Shown: positions 23,949-36,258 of the stretch, piece by piece
Numbering within the stretch: the stretch's first letter is position 1
Layout: each line of letters begins with the position of its first letter
From: Alentia gelatinosa
Lineage: Eukaryota; Annelida; Polychaeta; Phyllodocida; Polynoidae
NCBI GenBank assembly: GCA_950022655.1
Contig: OX465581.1
Span: forward strand, 110,715,125 to 110,779,124
Direction: 5' to 3'
DNA: 64,000 nt
The notes under the pieces: model-generated
Database searches by the model: none
Told to the model about the DNA's origin: nothing
Seen by the model: the letters and a program-made list of their open reading frames with translations, nothing else
Position numbers and translations under genes: made by a program

Positions 23949-24234
23949 GAAGGAAACTCATGAGATGAAAATAACTTCATCCGTACTCCGAGTTTGACCG
24001 CGGAATGATTCACCTAGCGAAGCTGAGTGAAGTACGAGGTGGGAGTGCGGACCAAGTTATTTTCATTGAGTGGGTTTCGGATTTTCTCTCATCCCATATA
24101 AATGATCAGGGACATTATTAATCAATAGAATAACTCAACCAATTAGCCATTGAGTATTGGTTACAATACCTTCACAGCCGTGGAGTAGGAGTTGCTAACC
24201 TTAAGCCTATAGAGACAAATACCGGGGTGAGATA
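23949..24234 (+). mobile_element. Hairpin-plus-tail element, type 1 tail
   Basis: Arms CATCCGTACTCCGAGTTTGA and GGGAGTGCGGACCAAG, apex TAGCGAAGCTGAGTGAAGTA; the tail runs from TCTCTCATCCC to GGGGTGAGATAA and has CTTAAGCCTATAG. Same arm group as 11110. Confidence 0.8.
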
Positions 24235-25004
24235 ATTCATGGAACAGCACTTCTGGATACAGGCACTCAGGCCCTTGAATATGTGTGATTCGGTGACATG
24301 CCATATTCCAAAAAAAAAAAAAAAAAATGCATACTATTCTCTGAGTCACGTCGTGATTTATTTTCATATTTATTCAGAAACAATCATGTAATTAACCCGG
24401 ATTTTTAATAGTCTCTGGAATTACTTTAAATAGGTACAGGTATATGGCGTTTCAGGCGGTTCACATCGGCTCCCCATAAGATTTCTCAGTGACATTTGTT
24501 GACAGAAATGCATTGATAACATAGATCATCCAGTGTAGTCTGAGAAATTACTCTACCCAGCATTCTGAATTTATTCATGTAGTCTGGAGGTAGACCTAAT
24601 ACTGCCTTGTCAACAACATATGGTATGCAATTACCCGATGTACTTATCTGTACTAAAGGGAAATTGAAGTTCTAACAACGGGGAGGCAAGATTTAACCTT
24701 CTCTGCAACCAGATTTTAAGATACATAGTGTATAGAAATATATGGTGTGTCTTTCTTAGAAATAAGCAGGTTTCTGGGTTACCCCAGATACAGTATCCAT
24801 ATCAATCTATGATAACGTAATGCATTTTCTGTTCACATACTATTCCAATCAATATATTAGCCTAAATCCAGATTTGTAAAGGGAAAGTCTATCGTAAAGA
24901 TGATACACTTTACGAGACGTATATCTTTTTACGTACTAAAATAATGGAGAATATGCTGTGGTTGTGTCGGTATGTAGAGGACTTATGAAGAAACCAACAA
25001 GTAT
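24235..25004. other. No gene recognised; includes a 17-A run near 24310
   Basis: AT-rich sequence without a conserved frame. A poly-A run at about 24311-24327 could be a microsatellite or an old retroposed tail; no body of a retroposon is recognised beside it. Confidence 0.45.
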
Positions 25005-25275
25005 TGATCAAAGTTGTCATTCTCAAGTTTGATGTGGAGTGACGTGAAAGAACCGACATGCGAGTTGATATAATTTTGCATTCAAACGAGTTGGAGAACG
25101 ACTTTGACCAAAACGAGATGCTTTCTGTATTTATCACACCCTTGTTTGCACTAAAAGAATCGATGGCATACAGGATATAGACCATGGAGAACGAATTGCA
25201 ATACTCATAGGGGTATGGAGAACGAAGTCCCAATGTGAAGACTATAGGACAAAAATACCAGGGGTGAGATAAAAT
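25005..25275 (+). mobile_element. Hairpin-plus-tail element, type 1 tail, diverged
   Basis: TTGATCAAAGTTGTCATTCT pairs imperfectly with GAACGACTTTGACCA. The tail runs from TTTATCACACCC to AGGGGTGAGATAAAA with CCCAATGTGAAGACTATAGG. A minus-strand open frame of 129 codons here is an artefact of this repeat. Confidence 0.65.
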
Positions 25276-25597
25276 GTATCCCTCGTTAGTGGTAGGCAAT
25301 TATTTTAGGGATTACTGCTTAACTTCGACTACTGTAACTGTAAGACAGTGCTATTTCATTATCTATTAAAATCAATGTATGTTAAGAGTTGCTTCAGTCA
25401 AGGTGTTTTTCACACAGCCTTATCTTGGATAACACATTACATACATTTTTGTAAAACAAACCTGTCAGAAGCCATGTCTCTGGTACTATATTCCCTAATA
25501 CAGAAGGACGTTCATGGGAAAACGGGTGCGATATATTTAACTTAGCCATTGATAATCGTCATCTTCATCAAATAAGTTTTCCAAGGTTCGGAATACT

Positions 25598-25915
25598 AAA
25601 GTGCTGGTTCCCTCAACATGATGGATTTGCTGTGTTATATCTTGGTATATCTTGTTATGTCTTAGAGTATCGCGATATGTCTTACCTCTTTTGACGTGAC
25701 ACTTTGCGCACTATGGTTTGTGCATTTTTACGCAATGATTATGTCTTTTTTGGTGCTCCACCACCGCGACACCTCGCGATCTATTGCCAACATATCCCAG
25801 TGAAGGTGCTTAACCAGACTGATGCATTGCGGCAAGCAAATATGCATGCGATTACTCGGAACCCAGCAAGATTTAGCAAGATAAACAAATTTGTGTGTTG
25901 GTGGAACCAGTAGTT
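25598..25915. mobile_element. Inverted-repeat element (GGCTGGTTCCACCA type)
   Basis: Ends AAAGTGCTGGTTCCCTCAAC and TGTTGGTGGAACCAG. It contains TATCTTGTTATGTCTTAG-like phrases and GCAAATATGCATGC, the latter shared with 45211-45567. Confidence 0.7.
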
Positions 25916-26587
25916 AGGAGACAATCTCCAATTATATTATTTGTGGAGCGCTATGATGAAAAATGACAAAGGCGGCAGTATTTGACGAAATAACTCTTGC
26001 CTTGGGAGGTGTGGTCGTTGGGTTGCCCTCATCAACACCTTTAAATCTTGGCCTAGCAAGTTGTTCTCTTATAATTAAATCAAAACTGTTCATCTCCTAC
26101 TTTACGCACAATCATTGAACTGCAAGACAGTACAGGCTGTGGAACTTCAATCATTAGACCTTCCTGGTGACGTCTGAGAAAGTAGTTCCGGGCTAGGCTG
26201 TATCAATACGCAACATAAATGTGCCATTCTAGTTGGATAGGATTTCACAAAAATCAAACAACGTATATACACTGGATGCACACTAGGTTTGGCGATGTAT
26301 TATTATGCATTGTGATATATGCACAGAGTTTAAAGCACATACAAGTGGCCATGCACTTCTCAGCCACAGCCACGTGATTCCTAAGGAAACTGAGAGGAAC
26401 AACAACCATTCAAGACCTTATTGGGTGGATGTAGGGCGTGTCACAGCCAGAGTAATCTAAAACCTACTGTTTGGATGATCTGACTGAATCAGCTCCATAA
26501 CTGATGATGTATGATACCCTTGTCCAGCGATCCATCGATGGTCTTAAAGCGGGATTCACACAAGGATTCTTGTAACTCCAGGGGCAT

Positions 26588-26875
26588 TTCTCAGCGAAAA
26601 TCATCCCTGTGATTCTTTATCGTTACATAATCGCACTGTGTGGCACTCTAAAGTTCTTGGTGACTGCGATTATGTACCACTCCTCGTCGATGATGATGGG
26701 GGGCAGGAGGGTGTTCCTGATAGATGCCCCTCTCCAAGGTACAAAACCTCCTGCAATTTTGGAATTAGATATGTTGAATATTATCTGGAGGCCCTCATTG
26801 CGATTCCTGTACCACCGCCGCAGTGGGGCCACGGGCAGGAATCGCAGGGATATTTATCGCTCAGTGAGACCCACG
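26588..26875. mobile_element. Nested inverted repeats with two perfect hairpins
   Basis: The outer ends (TCAGCGAAAATCATCCCTG, right end its imperfect complement) enclose two hairpins: TACATAATCGCA at 26624-26635 with its exact complement at 26665-26676 (12 bp), and TGCGATTCCTG at 26799-26809 with its complement at 26836-26846 (11 bp). The minus strand between them looks codon-biased, but no protein family is recognised. Confidence 0.6.
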
Positions 26876-27099
26876 CCTAAGGCTGAGTTGTGCGCCAGGC
26901 CGCAGTTCTGGGGCTGCGTGGAGTATACTTCACCATAGTGAATAATGCAATGTTCGTTAACTTTGATAGAATTAAGACTTTGGGAAATAATTTTCTGGTA
27001 TATTATCTCCCTTATGTCCTCTTCACTTCGGTATATATAATATGTGCTTATAATCCAGCAGTATACGCGACAATAGTGGCCCGATTACAATCAGCTAGT

Positions 27100-28870
27100 C
27101 TGGTATAGCATCCAACAAAAAATCGGCTAAAATCGGGTCTTTGGACCGAATCGGATCAGTAGTAACCAGTGATGTCATTGTCTTACAGGCATTACTTTTT
27201 CCGTAATTGTATTGGTCCACCCCTTGTTTGATTCTCCATGGTAATGAATGCACCACATCTTCAACAACTGAATGATACAAAGAAGTCACTGCAAGCACAG
27301 TCTTGGACCTTGTGTATTCAATACTTGTATCGTTTAGTTTTGACTTCACTTGTGCTGTGTTGGTAAATATGGCAGATTGTATCTATAAAGCGTGTGTTCC
27401 ACCAAACTAAGGATTCATCAGAAAGTTTCCATTCTCTTCGGAATATATAGAATATTGTAAAGTGATACAAATCTTTCAGACATATTGAGTGGACATGGTG
27501 CGTAGCGCCCAAAACTGTTAGAATTTCTTTTTCCAACGCTGCTATCGTATAGAGAGAGCGAACGAAAGAAATTTCTTCAATCATGCTTCCACCATCAGCT
27601 ACACTTGTACGATTTTTTCAGATTTTTATATGATCCTACCAGTTCTCTATTTTGGCAGGTTTTGGCATAGATCAGTCACTCGGTGGAATCCACGCTTTAT
27701 AGCAATGTGCTTTGAGGTTGGACTTCTGTAGAGATACTTTACTGTACCACTTTCTTTGTTGTGACATAAGTAAAGGTCTCTAATCACATACTTATGGTAT
27801 AAGTAGCATGAAATGAATACTGGACGCTATGCTTGGTAGCCAGTATGCTTTGGACGCTACGCTTCGTAAATTGGATGCTACGCTTTGTTTTCGGGAGGCG
27901 ACATTCTCGCACTTGTGGCAAACCACGTAACAATGTCAAATTATAACATGTTACTTATCGTGAATCAAAATACAAACTTACCAACTGTTTTCTGCACATC
28001 TTTAGCTATCTACTTATCTTTATCTAAAGTTTCCAAGTCAATTCTTGACAGAGTTCTGTCATAATTCGAAAAAAAGGGTAGTGTCTGGCGGTCACCCGCT
28101 GAAAACTGAAGCTTGCTGGTTATGAAGCGTAGTGTCCAGATACCCATGAAACATGGTTCTCCTGGTCCCCACTTGGATAGGGTTATTTGTGTATGTAGCA
28201 TTAACAGCTGAATGTGCGTGTATACGATAAATGCAATACACTGTTCATCCAAAACCGAAGGGTGAGATGGTTGGTTCTGCGAGTCCATATTAAATACAGA
28301 CTGAATTTGTATAGCGTGCTATTGTTTGTAGTAACACTTTAAGTAGTGTTATAAATCAGATAATCTTAATATTTTCTACAGATCATTTTTGACTCAATAT
28401 AAATGTTGACTGATGATGACTATGAAGACACACGTTTAAATGTGATATTTTTTTATTTTCTGTTAATTTCAATGATTAATGGAACAACAAGCGATATTCG
28501 ATGTATGATTTGTTAAATGTTGAATGGGATAGTCCAAGGAAAATATTTGGCTATGTTGCTCATCCCTAAAACCATGTTGCTCGTTTTCTGAGTGCCTTAT
28601 ATTTTGCAGGGTTTTCTGAAGAATATGGATTGCACCAAAATCATTTATTTTGATAATTAAAAAATGTGAGGGAACGGAGCAGTAGAAATGGCAGTGCTGA
28701 AATGAATATAACCAGATCTATATTAGTGCATTAAAATGAAAGAAGTTGATGAAGCCAGTCTCATCTATGAGACAGAGTTCAAGCGGTCACCATTCCCAGG
28801 CTGATGCTCAGTCACACCTATTGTGCAGCTCTTTGCGCTTAGCATTGTAACTGTGACACTGGCCTCAGAT
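27100..28870. other. No gene recognised
   Basis: Several minus-strand open frames of 80-90 codons lie here, with AT-rich codon use and no motif. Repeated GGACGCTACGCTT phrases occur around 27820-27890. Confidence 0.45.
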
Positions 28871-29420
28871 AAAGCCTGTTTCCATTGGCTGACGAAAGCG
28901 GCGGAGATTTTTTTTTAGTTCCCCTTTCCATAGACGTTATTGGGTATCCCATAATTCAGTCTGTTTACAGGATCCGGTGTTAGCTGGTTTCCGTCGTTGT
29001 ATGGCGATAGACCCTTGACCCATTTCCCACAATTATTGCAGTTTAGCAGTTTTTAAAAATCTTCAAATTGGAAATCCGATGGCAGGTAAATGGAAATTCC
29101 AGTTATTTCTACATATACATTTCAAATTATATTCGGTTTCCCCAGATGGAAGTTCAGTTACAGCTCTATGTTTTGGGGACAGGCGGCGGCAGTGGTGCGG
29201 CCAGACAGTCGGGAGCGGATCCTTTACGCGCCTGGGGTAATATTAGGGAGCTCAGTAACATATATGGAGGGTCTATTGGTCATTTTCCCATTCCCGGTCT
29301 ACAGGCAGGAACTACTGATGGACTTTAAGCACTGCTGACGCAAAATTAGTCAATGGAAACAGACTTTAATGCGAACTTAAAATCCCCGCCGTTTTCGTCG
29401 GTCAATGAAAACCGGCTTAT
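28870..29420. mobile_element. 550-bp terminal-inverted-repeat element
   Basis: Left end AAAGCCTGTTTCCATTGGCT then GACGAAAGCGGCGGAGATTTT; the right end in reverse complement reads ATAAGCCGGTTTTCATTGAC then CGACGAAAACGGCGGGGATTTT. A further internal copy of the tip (AGTCAATGGAAACAGACTTT) lies at about 29350. The open frames within do not resemble a transposase, so it is probably non-autonomous. Confidence 0.78.
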
Positions 29421-30694
29421 AGTTACAGATTCCCCTCCGAATAACCCAAAGCCTGAAGGTCTGGTGTTATTGTCATTCTGTGCTACACTGAGATAGCGCA
29501 TGCTTACCTCCAGGTTTTGGAGAGAAATATCCTACAAGTTCTTCATTCAGTATTACGCTTATGCTGGCATTATACAAATGGACATAGATACACAGGGACA
29601 TGGAGTTTGATCAATCGTTTGTTCTGCTTCTTGCATTGAAATTTTAATCTTGTTATATGGTCCTCCCGACAAAGTTAAAACACCAGATGGCGAGACTGCT
29701 CCGTGTTGATGCAACATAAAAAAAAATGAAGCTGCCACTTGTGACTGAATACTGCATTATTGACATGCTTCGCAAGTGTTGTCACAATCTGCAGTGTTAT
29801 CTAAACATAGTATAAAGCCAATTGAAGGTGGTGTGACGAAAAGAAAAGATCTTAATTTGATCAGAAGTAATGGGGGAGTTTCTACTTAGCCAGTGTACTA
29901 CTTCCGCTAAATAACATCAACGGCCATGAAAATGTCACCAATGTTGGGCACAGAAGATTTAACATGGAAAATATGAAAAGTGCTAAAATGATCAAATCCT
30001 CTGTACACTTTACATCCTATATCCAAGTGACTGTGGCACAAAATGAACATTACTTACTGGAAACCGTTAAAATGGCACAATTTGGTATAGTGGAAACCAA
30101 GCCATTGGACATTGCATAATTTCCTTTGTAGGTTTAACATAGCGTTGCTTCATTCGGCTACAATGTGGAGCCCACTGCTAACGCCCTCTGGTAGTATATT
30201 CGCAAACAACTTGTCTGGAAGCCCGAATTATGTTGGAGACGGAACTCCATTTACTTGGTGGTGACTAAGTTCTGGTGTGTGCCGTCCGATGTCTGGTTCA
30301 TGCCTGTTCTCGAAGCGAGAAATTATATCTTTTCCGATGTTAGATTTTGGGTGAAATCTTGTCGAGTTGTAGGTTTAATGATAAACCCCATTGGCAAGAT
30401 CAATTAAATTTTGTAATTTGTAACAGGAATCCGCTTGTCTGACCTCGTCTTTTTCAGTAGACTGCATATTAAGTAAGTAGCAGACATCTCAAACACTCCC
30501 TCGATGCATGTTCGTGTAGATGATTGTGAATGATGCAGGTGCTAAATGCATTGAGGATGACTGAATATCGTCAAAGTGTAAACGGAATTTTTGTATGGAT
30601 CCTAGACTACAATTATTAAACATTTGAGGAACTTACTAATTGTTTTCTTTCTTTGCCTTAAGATTTCGGTGTTGTATTCTGATTCACTACTCCA
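29421..30694. other. No gene recognised
   Basis: AT-rich spacer before the assembly gap. No repeat with a partner elsewhere in the window was found. Confidence 0.5.
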
Positions 30695-30894
30695 NNNNNN
30701 NNNNNNNNNNNNNNNNNNNNNNNNNNNNNNNNNNNNNNNNNNNNNNNNNNNNNNNNNNNNNNNNNNNNNNNNNNNNNNNNNNNNNNNNNNNNNNNNNNNN
30801 NNNNNNNNNNNNNNNNNNNNNNNNNNNNNNNNNNNNNNNNNNNNNNNNNNNNNNNNNNNNNNNNNNNNNNNNNNNNNNNNNNNNNNNNNNNNNN
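30695..30894. other. Assembly gap, 200 N
   Basis: Exactly 200 unknown bases, probably a fixed-size placeholder. All open frames crossing it are meaningless. Confidence 0.98.
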
Positions 30895-31002
30895 TTAACT
30901 TTGTTTTCAAGATCCATGAGTTCATTCACTCAAAGTTAACTGGTCAGACCTTTTATTCAAAACATTTAAAGGACTGTTCATTATTTATGGCAGGAGGGGA
31001 TG

Positions 31003-31195
31003 AGCTATTGGAGTGGGGGGGGGGGGGGTTCATATGAGGGTATTTGCCGGGGGGGGCATTTTATTTAGAGGTATTTGCCTGAGGGGCTGGGGGGGGGCAT
31101 TTTAATTAGAGGTATTTGCCTGGAGGGGGCATTTTACTTTGTGGTGTTTGCCGGGGGGGGGGGGGGGGGGGTTCGTGGTATTTGGCTGGGAGCAT
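31003..31195. repeat. G-rich tandem array (GGGGGGCATTTTA..AGAGGTATTTGCC)
   Basis: Repeats of roughly 40-50 bp with G runs of 6-18, each followed by CATTTTA or TTCATA and AGGTATTTGCC. Similar units occur at 34650-34770, 36325-36450 and 39465-39530 next to LINE sequence. G runs of this size could form quadruplexes and may explain the nearby gap. Confidence 0.8.
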
Positions 31196-33549
31196 TTCAA
31201 TTTTATTGATTTATATCTTTGTGATTCACCCACATACGAGGTTCTAGACCTGTGAATTTTGGATAATCTATACAATTTAGAGGCCAATAGTGTCTGATCT
31301 CTTCTAGCTGTATTAAGATATCTACAATTATGTAAGTATGGTAATTGTGGTAGAGAAGGTAATAAGAGAGGTACTGTAATACCTGGTAGTGCCATGGCTG
31401 TGGAGTGAGGGCCCATCATACTAAGACTTCTAGTAATCTGCCATGCAAGAGCTTTTCTGAGATAATGTTCATTGCAATGTTTTTCAATGATCATCTTACT
31501 AAAGTTAGCAGCAATTTTGTTGGCCTATTAAGGCAGAGACTATCACAGGTCCTTGTATTGTCATTTATGTCGTACATAATCTGTAATGTCAACATAAAGG
31601 TACATATTTTCAACAAATAAACCCTGGTAAAACAACAGCTTCCTGAAGAAAATTTAAGGTAAATGACAGTTGCTGTGATGAATGTGTATGTAGGGGACCT
31701 GAGGTAGTCTATTAGCCATTCTGTGAAGGAAGCAGCGGCTGCACTAAGTAGATGCCGGCCCTGCTATTTTCGGCACTGTGTTAGAACCAGTCTAAACAGG
31801 TTATTTGGCCACCTGGTAGGTACCTAGAGTATAGGCTGGTTCTGTTTTTGTAAGAAAGGTCCCAGCAAAGCCGACTGGTCAGCTGGGTACCAGACTTACA
31901 CAGGACAACCAGTACGGACCCAGCACGGTTCTGCACATGCCCAGTGAGACCCAGCAGGTGTATATGAGAAGCCTGCTGAAGCTCAGCTGGCCACACTGGG
32001 GTTGGAGGGATTTTGGTGGTCCCTCCACTGGGCTCTGTCTCTGTTCCCTGCCGGGTAGACCTTCGGGTCCCCTATCGGCAGGGTTCTGAGAGTCCCGGAT
32101 CTCTGGAAGGAGGGGTTGACCTTCAGGTCCTCCCTTTGGACAGAGTCTGGGATCCCGGGTATAAGCAGGGGCTGTGGGACTTTCCAGATCTCCCCTGTAT
32201 GATCCTGGGCGGAGCAAAGGCAGTGCTGGGGGGCTGTGGTAAAACACAGCTGCGAGTTTGCGGGTGGGAACATCACTAGAATGGTGTTCTGGACCCAAAA
32301 CTGTGGTGGTACTCGGGATGAGCTTCGGCTGTACCCCGACACCCAGCTACTACATGTATATTGATGAAATTTACTCAACAATCTCCTAAATCACTGCAGT
32401 AACGTTACCAAAGAGATGATACCTTCAATTTCTTATTCATGACCCTTATTTTGCTAGCAGATATAATTCATCACCATAAATTCAACAAATAATTTACTAT
32501 GAGAGTGTATTATTTAACTGGTCAGGACATCCTGAGAAAACAACAAAACCTGCATTCTACCCATGTAATAACTGGTATCAGAACCAGTGATTTTTTAACC
32601 TTTGCAACACCTTCTTCTATGGCATTTTCTGTGATAATCATGGGTATTCCTACATTAGTAGCTACTGGCCCTCCTGTGATAAAAACAAATTTTGTAAATC
32701 GATCTACGATGGTTTTGAGGTTAGTATAAAAGGGGTGTTCCATTGGTGTCCATAAATTTGATGACATTGGTCACAGTGACTGGTCTCTCTGCTACAAATG
32801 TTTACAGTACACACACCAAACAACGTATAAGGAAAGATAGTGCCAACTTACAATTGTGTGGTCACTGTTTGCAGGGATTTGACAAAATCTGGTTGATTAG
32901 ATTTTAATCTTCATTAATTCAGTTGGCAGTATTGGTTTGATTGTAAATGGTAACAAAAGATAGGTGAAACATTCACCTAGCATCTGTAAAAGACCGCATT
33001 TATGTGATGGCATTCTACCTGCCAAGACAAGGCTTTCCCTGTGCCCCTGGTGGCAAATATTGGGGATATCCTTTACTGGGTGTGGGCAATCAGCAATCCC
33101 CAAAATTCTTGCAAAATATTTAACTGTACTTTGACATTTCAAAAGATGTATCTATGCAAGAACATTCTCTGGGTTGAGCTCATTAGTTTTGTCATACTTT
33201 CAAATAGTCAAAGACCACTTGATACAGTAATTGGGATTGGAAGGAAAGGTTGGCACCAATGTTATGAAAGTAAAAATTGGTTTCGCTTAAGTCTTGGATT
33301 TTTGTGAGACTGGCATACTCCCACTGGTAATGTGGGTCCTCTAGTCTCATTGGTGTGCTCTTATACACGTTCACATGGGAAAAGTCCCTGGACCAGTGAC
33401 TAAGTACCCTGCACTGGGTGCTAGCCATGGGCATTTGAGTCTCAAGCAAGGCATTCACATGGGAAAAAGCTGCAAGTCATAGACTATGTACCTTGTGAAA
33501 GAAAGCATGTCTGAGACTATGTACTGGGTGTATCCTTCCATATGAATCT
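31196..33549. other. No gene recognised; GC-rich block at 31860-32330
   Basis: The 31.9-32.3 kb block has internal repeats of the type GACCTTCGGGTCCCC / GACCTTCAGGTCCTCC and open frames on both strands, without a known motif. It may be part of an unrecognised retroelement. Confidence 0.4.
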
Positions 33550-33783
33550 GGGAGCTGTTTCAAAAGTCGGGAGGGTGCCAAACGAGAGTACTCACTGCCA
33601 TAGCGAGAGCTGACAACTGCACTTGAAGTGTTGCTGTCGAGGTGGAGGTGCCGCTTGCTATTGGGTATTAGTAACGGTTTTGCTGCCGCTTTGATTCAAA
33701 GTGCCAGTCACTGTTGCCGGCCTCTCGCTTTGAAATGCGACGTGCCACTGGCAACACCTCACTCGACTTTTGAAACAGCTCCC
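33550..33783. mobile_element. 234-bp element with 20-bp perfect inverted ends
   Basis: GGGAGCTGTTTCAAAAGTCG at 33550-33569 is the exact reverse complement of 33764-33783. The interior is GC-richer and non-coding. No target-site duplication is obvious. It is MITE-like. Confidence 0.85.
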
Positions 33784-34001
33784 TGATCCACCATTTTCTT
33801 TCAAGAATGGGAAAGCTCAATTTCAGTATTCTGCTCTGAGATTTTTGGACAGAGGGAAAATTATTGGAAACTTGGGAAAAGATGTAAAGAACACCAGTCT
33901 CTAGTACATGAGCCTCTTCATGTGAATCCCACTTTACTGGAAACATTTATTATTAGAAAGCAGCAGACTTGCTAAGTGACAATGTGAAAAGTAGTGCTTT
34001 G

Positions 34002-34128
34002 CAGAGTTTTGTATGTTTGACTCTAAAATACCACAGAACTATAAATAATGATGTCAAAACTAAAACAGAGTTTTGTATGTTTGACTCTAAAATACCACAG
34101 AACTATAAATAATGATGTCAAAACTAAT
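34002..34128. repeat. Recent 64-bp tandem duplication
   Basis: A 64-bp unit beginning CAGAGTTTTGTATGTTTGAC is repeated once in direct contact (second copy begins at 34066) with almost no differences. Confidence 0.9.
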
Positions 34129-34587
34129 ATGGTCTATTATTCACAATCTTTTAAAAACTTCAAATATATGAAAAGCAAACCAGGACTGCCTTCTGCAAAG
34201 GCAATACCGCTGATAGGAGATTGCTCCATGAACTTGTGCAGTCAACTCCACTGTATTGGTATCTATACTCAGCTCAATGGACAATGTCAGGTGATTGCCA
34301 TGCCATATAGCTTAGCACATACATGTCTTTTTGATGTCTCCACTGTCTCAATAGAACACCCCTTAAGATAGGTCTTATAGCAGCAGGTAAATAAGCTCCA
34401 GTGCCAACATGTCCTGACGAGGCAAGGGTTCACTTCCTAGATGGTGGATATCATATCCTATAACTATGCTAACCAGATTGCAGTCATTGCTCTTAAACCA
34501 TCACTAGTGGTCCACAATTCTCAAGGGCTGGAAAGCTGCATATTCGAGGATTTTATTATAGAAGTTTAAAATGTGCATTCAGCTGGC

Positions 34588-36258
34588 TTTATTTACTTAA
34601 CATTACTATATGTGTATATGGGAAAGAATCTATTCAAGGCTATTGCCGGAGGGGGGGGGGGGAAGCGGTGTATATCAGGGTATTTGCCTGTGGGGGCACT
34701 TTATTTTGAGGTATTTCTGAGGGGGGCACTTTATTTTGGAGTAATTCCAAGAGGGGGGCATTTTTTTTTATATCAAGCAGCTTTTATTTCTTAGACAAAG
34801 TACAAAGTCAGTTACATAAGGTGTACCCCTGGATGACCTCCAGGACAAGAATACCACTTATTGACTGCTTATATCTTTTTCTTTTCTTTTTCCCCCCATG
34901 TATGTGTAAATTAATGAAATAGAGCCCTCCTCTCTTCTAGTGAATGTTCCTTTCTTGACAGTCCGTGTAGCTTCATAAATCTCATTTCTGAATTTCATAG
35001 AGGTCAGAAAGTTGTACCATAATAATGTACAACATCCATGGAGGAGGGCCCAACAGGACAGACCGAATCATGGATGGACAATCATACACATACATACGAA
35101 TACAAATACTGTAAAGACAAACAACACCATGCGTTTTTGTCCCACAACACTACTAAACATCGCATCAACATCTTACAGGACAGGACGGGTAAGCAGGCAA
35201 GGTAACATGGAAAAAACCCTCTTTAACAGAGACCCCCCCCCCCCCTCGACACTGTGCTGCAAAAGACATAACCCCCCCCCCCCCCCACCACCACCAAGTA
35301 CAAGATTCCTTCCTGATACTAGATAGCTCTCCTATTTACATCATTGCCTCCAACATTTTATTCCATTTTGTAAATTTCTCCTTTTTACCTAGTAGTGCGC
35401 ATATATACTTTTCGACATACAAACTATTGCAGAATTCCCTGCTCCAGGCATGGACAGTTAAGTTGCTGGTATAGAACAATTTCTGACGGTATATATAAAA
35501 CTTTGCATGGAGGCAGATTAGATGCAGCATATCTGCCTGTCTCCCTTTGTTTTTAGTGCCAAGCATCAGATCAATCGGATCTAGTTTCAGTTCAAAGTCG
35601 GCACAAATTTCCAACCAATTTCTTAGTTGCCTCCAAAATACTGTCACTTTCGGACATTCAACAAAAAAATGAACCATTGACTCAGTGCGGTTACAATATG
35701 AACAAACTGGTTTTGTCAAAACCTTAATCTTGTACAGAAAAGAATTAGTGGGAATTACATTGTGGATTATCTTGTAAAAGAAGGACTGTAACTTTGTTTC
35801 TCTTGTGACCCGGTAGGCACTTCTATATAATGTTGCCCAATCTTTATCTGAAAATTTCTTACAATCAGCTGTGTCCTTCCACCATTTCATACCAGGGGAA
35901 ATTGTCTTGTCCGTCGCCAACAGGAAGTTATATATCTTTTTATTGTTACATGACATAGCATTAAAGGACCCGCCTCCATGATCATGAATCATGAGACACA
36001 TGGAATTTGTCTTAAAATCTTCAAAGGACATGCTGCTCAACCAGGGGATGTTACTCTGTAATTTTAGCCAGGACTGTTCATCACACTTGACGTTATAAAC
36101 TTCCTCAATTTCATCCCTCATCATAAATCTTTTCCCCTAGATCAAGTCTAGAACCTGCACAATACCTGCTTTTTGCCAGCTTCAGATTAATGAGATCTCA
36201 ATCTCCCAGTCGCAGTGGATAAACATATTATTTAAAAGAGGGTCATTTTGTTTCTCTC
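34588..36258 (-). pseudogene. Tandem second copy of the LINE 3' end
   Basis: About 1.67 kb nearly identical to 36259-37938 and in direct contact with it. It holds an uninterrupted 262-codon frame (36124-35336, minus) for the C-terminal part of a LINE ORF2, including C-X2-C-X7-H-X4-C near 35690, then a C-rich run, a 3' untranslated part and the G-rich units. In LINE orientation the upstream unit ends in TAAATAAA and is followed at once by this 5'-truncated copy. Confidence 0.8.
35336..36124 (-). pseudogene. LINE ORF2 C-terminal fragment, intact frame
   Basis: 262 codons. K-P-V-C-S-Y-C-N-R-T-E-S-M-V-H-F-F-V-E-C is the Cys-Cys-His-Cys knuckle that follows reverse transcriptase in many LINEs, followed by a Trp/Leu-rich helical region. 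The start Met is probably not a true start, because the equivalent region in the sibling copy continues upstream. Confidence 0.8.

Noticed and set aside
24910..25299. 129-codon minus-strand open frame
   Set aside because: It overlaps a hairpin-plus-tail element end to end and has no conserved motif.
26609..26938. 109-codon plus-strand open frame
   Set aside because: It lies in the nested inverted-repeat element. The opposite strand has the more codon-like composition, and neither matches a family I know.
29068..29338. Two overlapping plus-strand open frames
   Set aside because: They sit inside a terminal-inverted-repeat element and show no transposase motif.
30602..31037. Open frames crossing the N gap
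   Set aside because: Unknown bases give meaningless residues.
31879..32381. Pro-rich minus-strand open frames of 132-139 codons
   Set aside because: They come from a GC-rich block with internal repeats, open on both strands, without domain or splice context.
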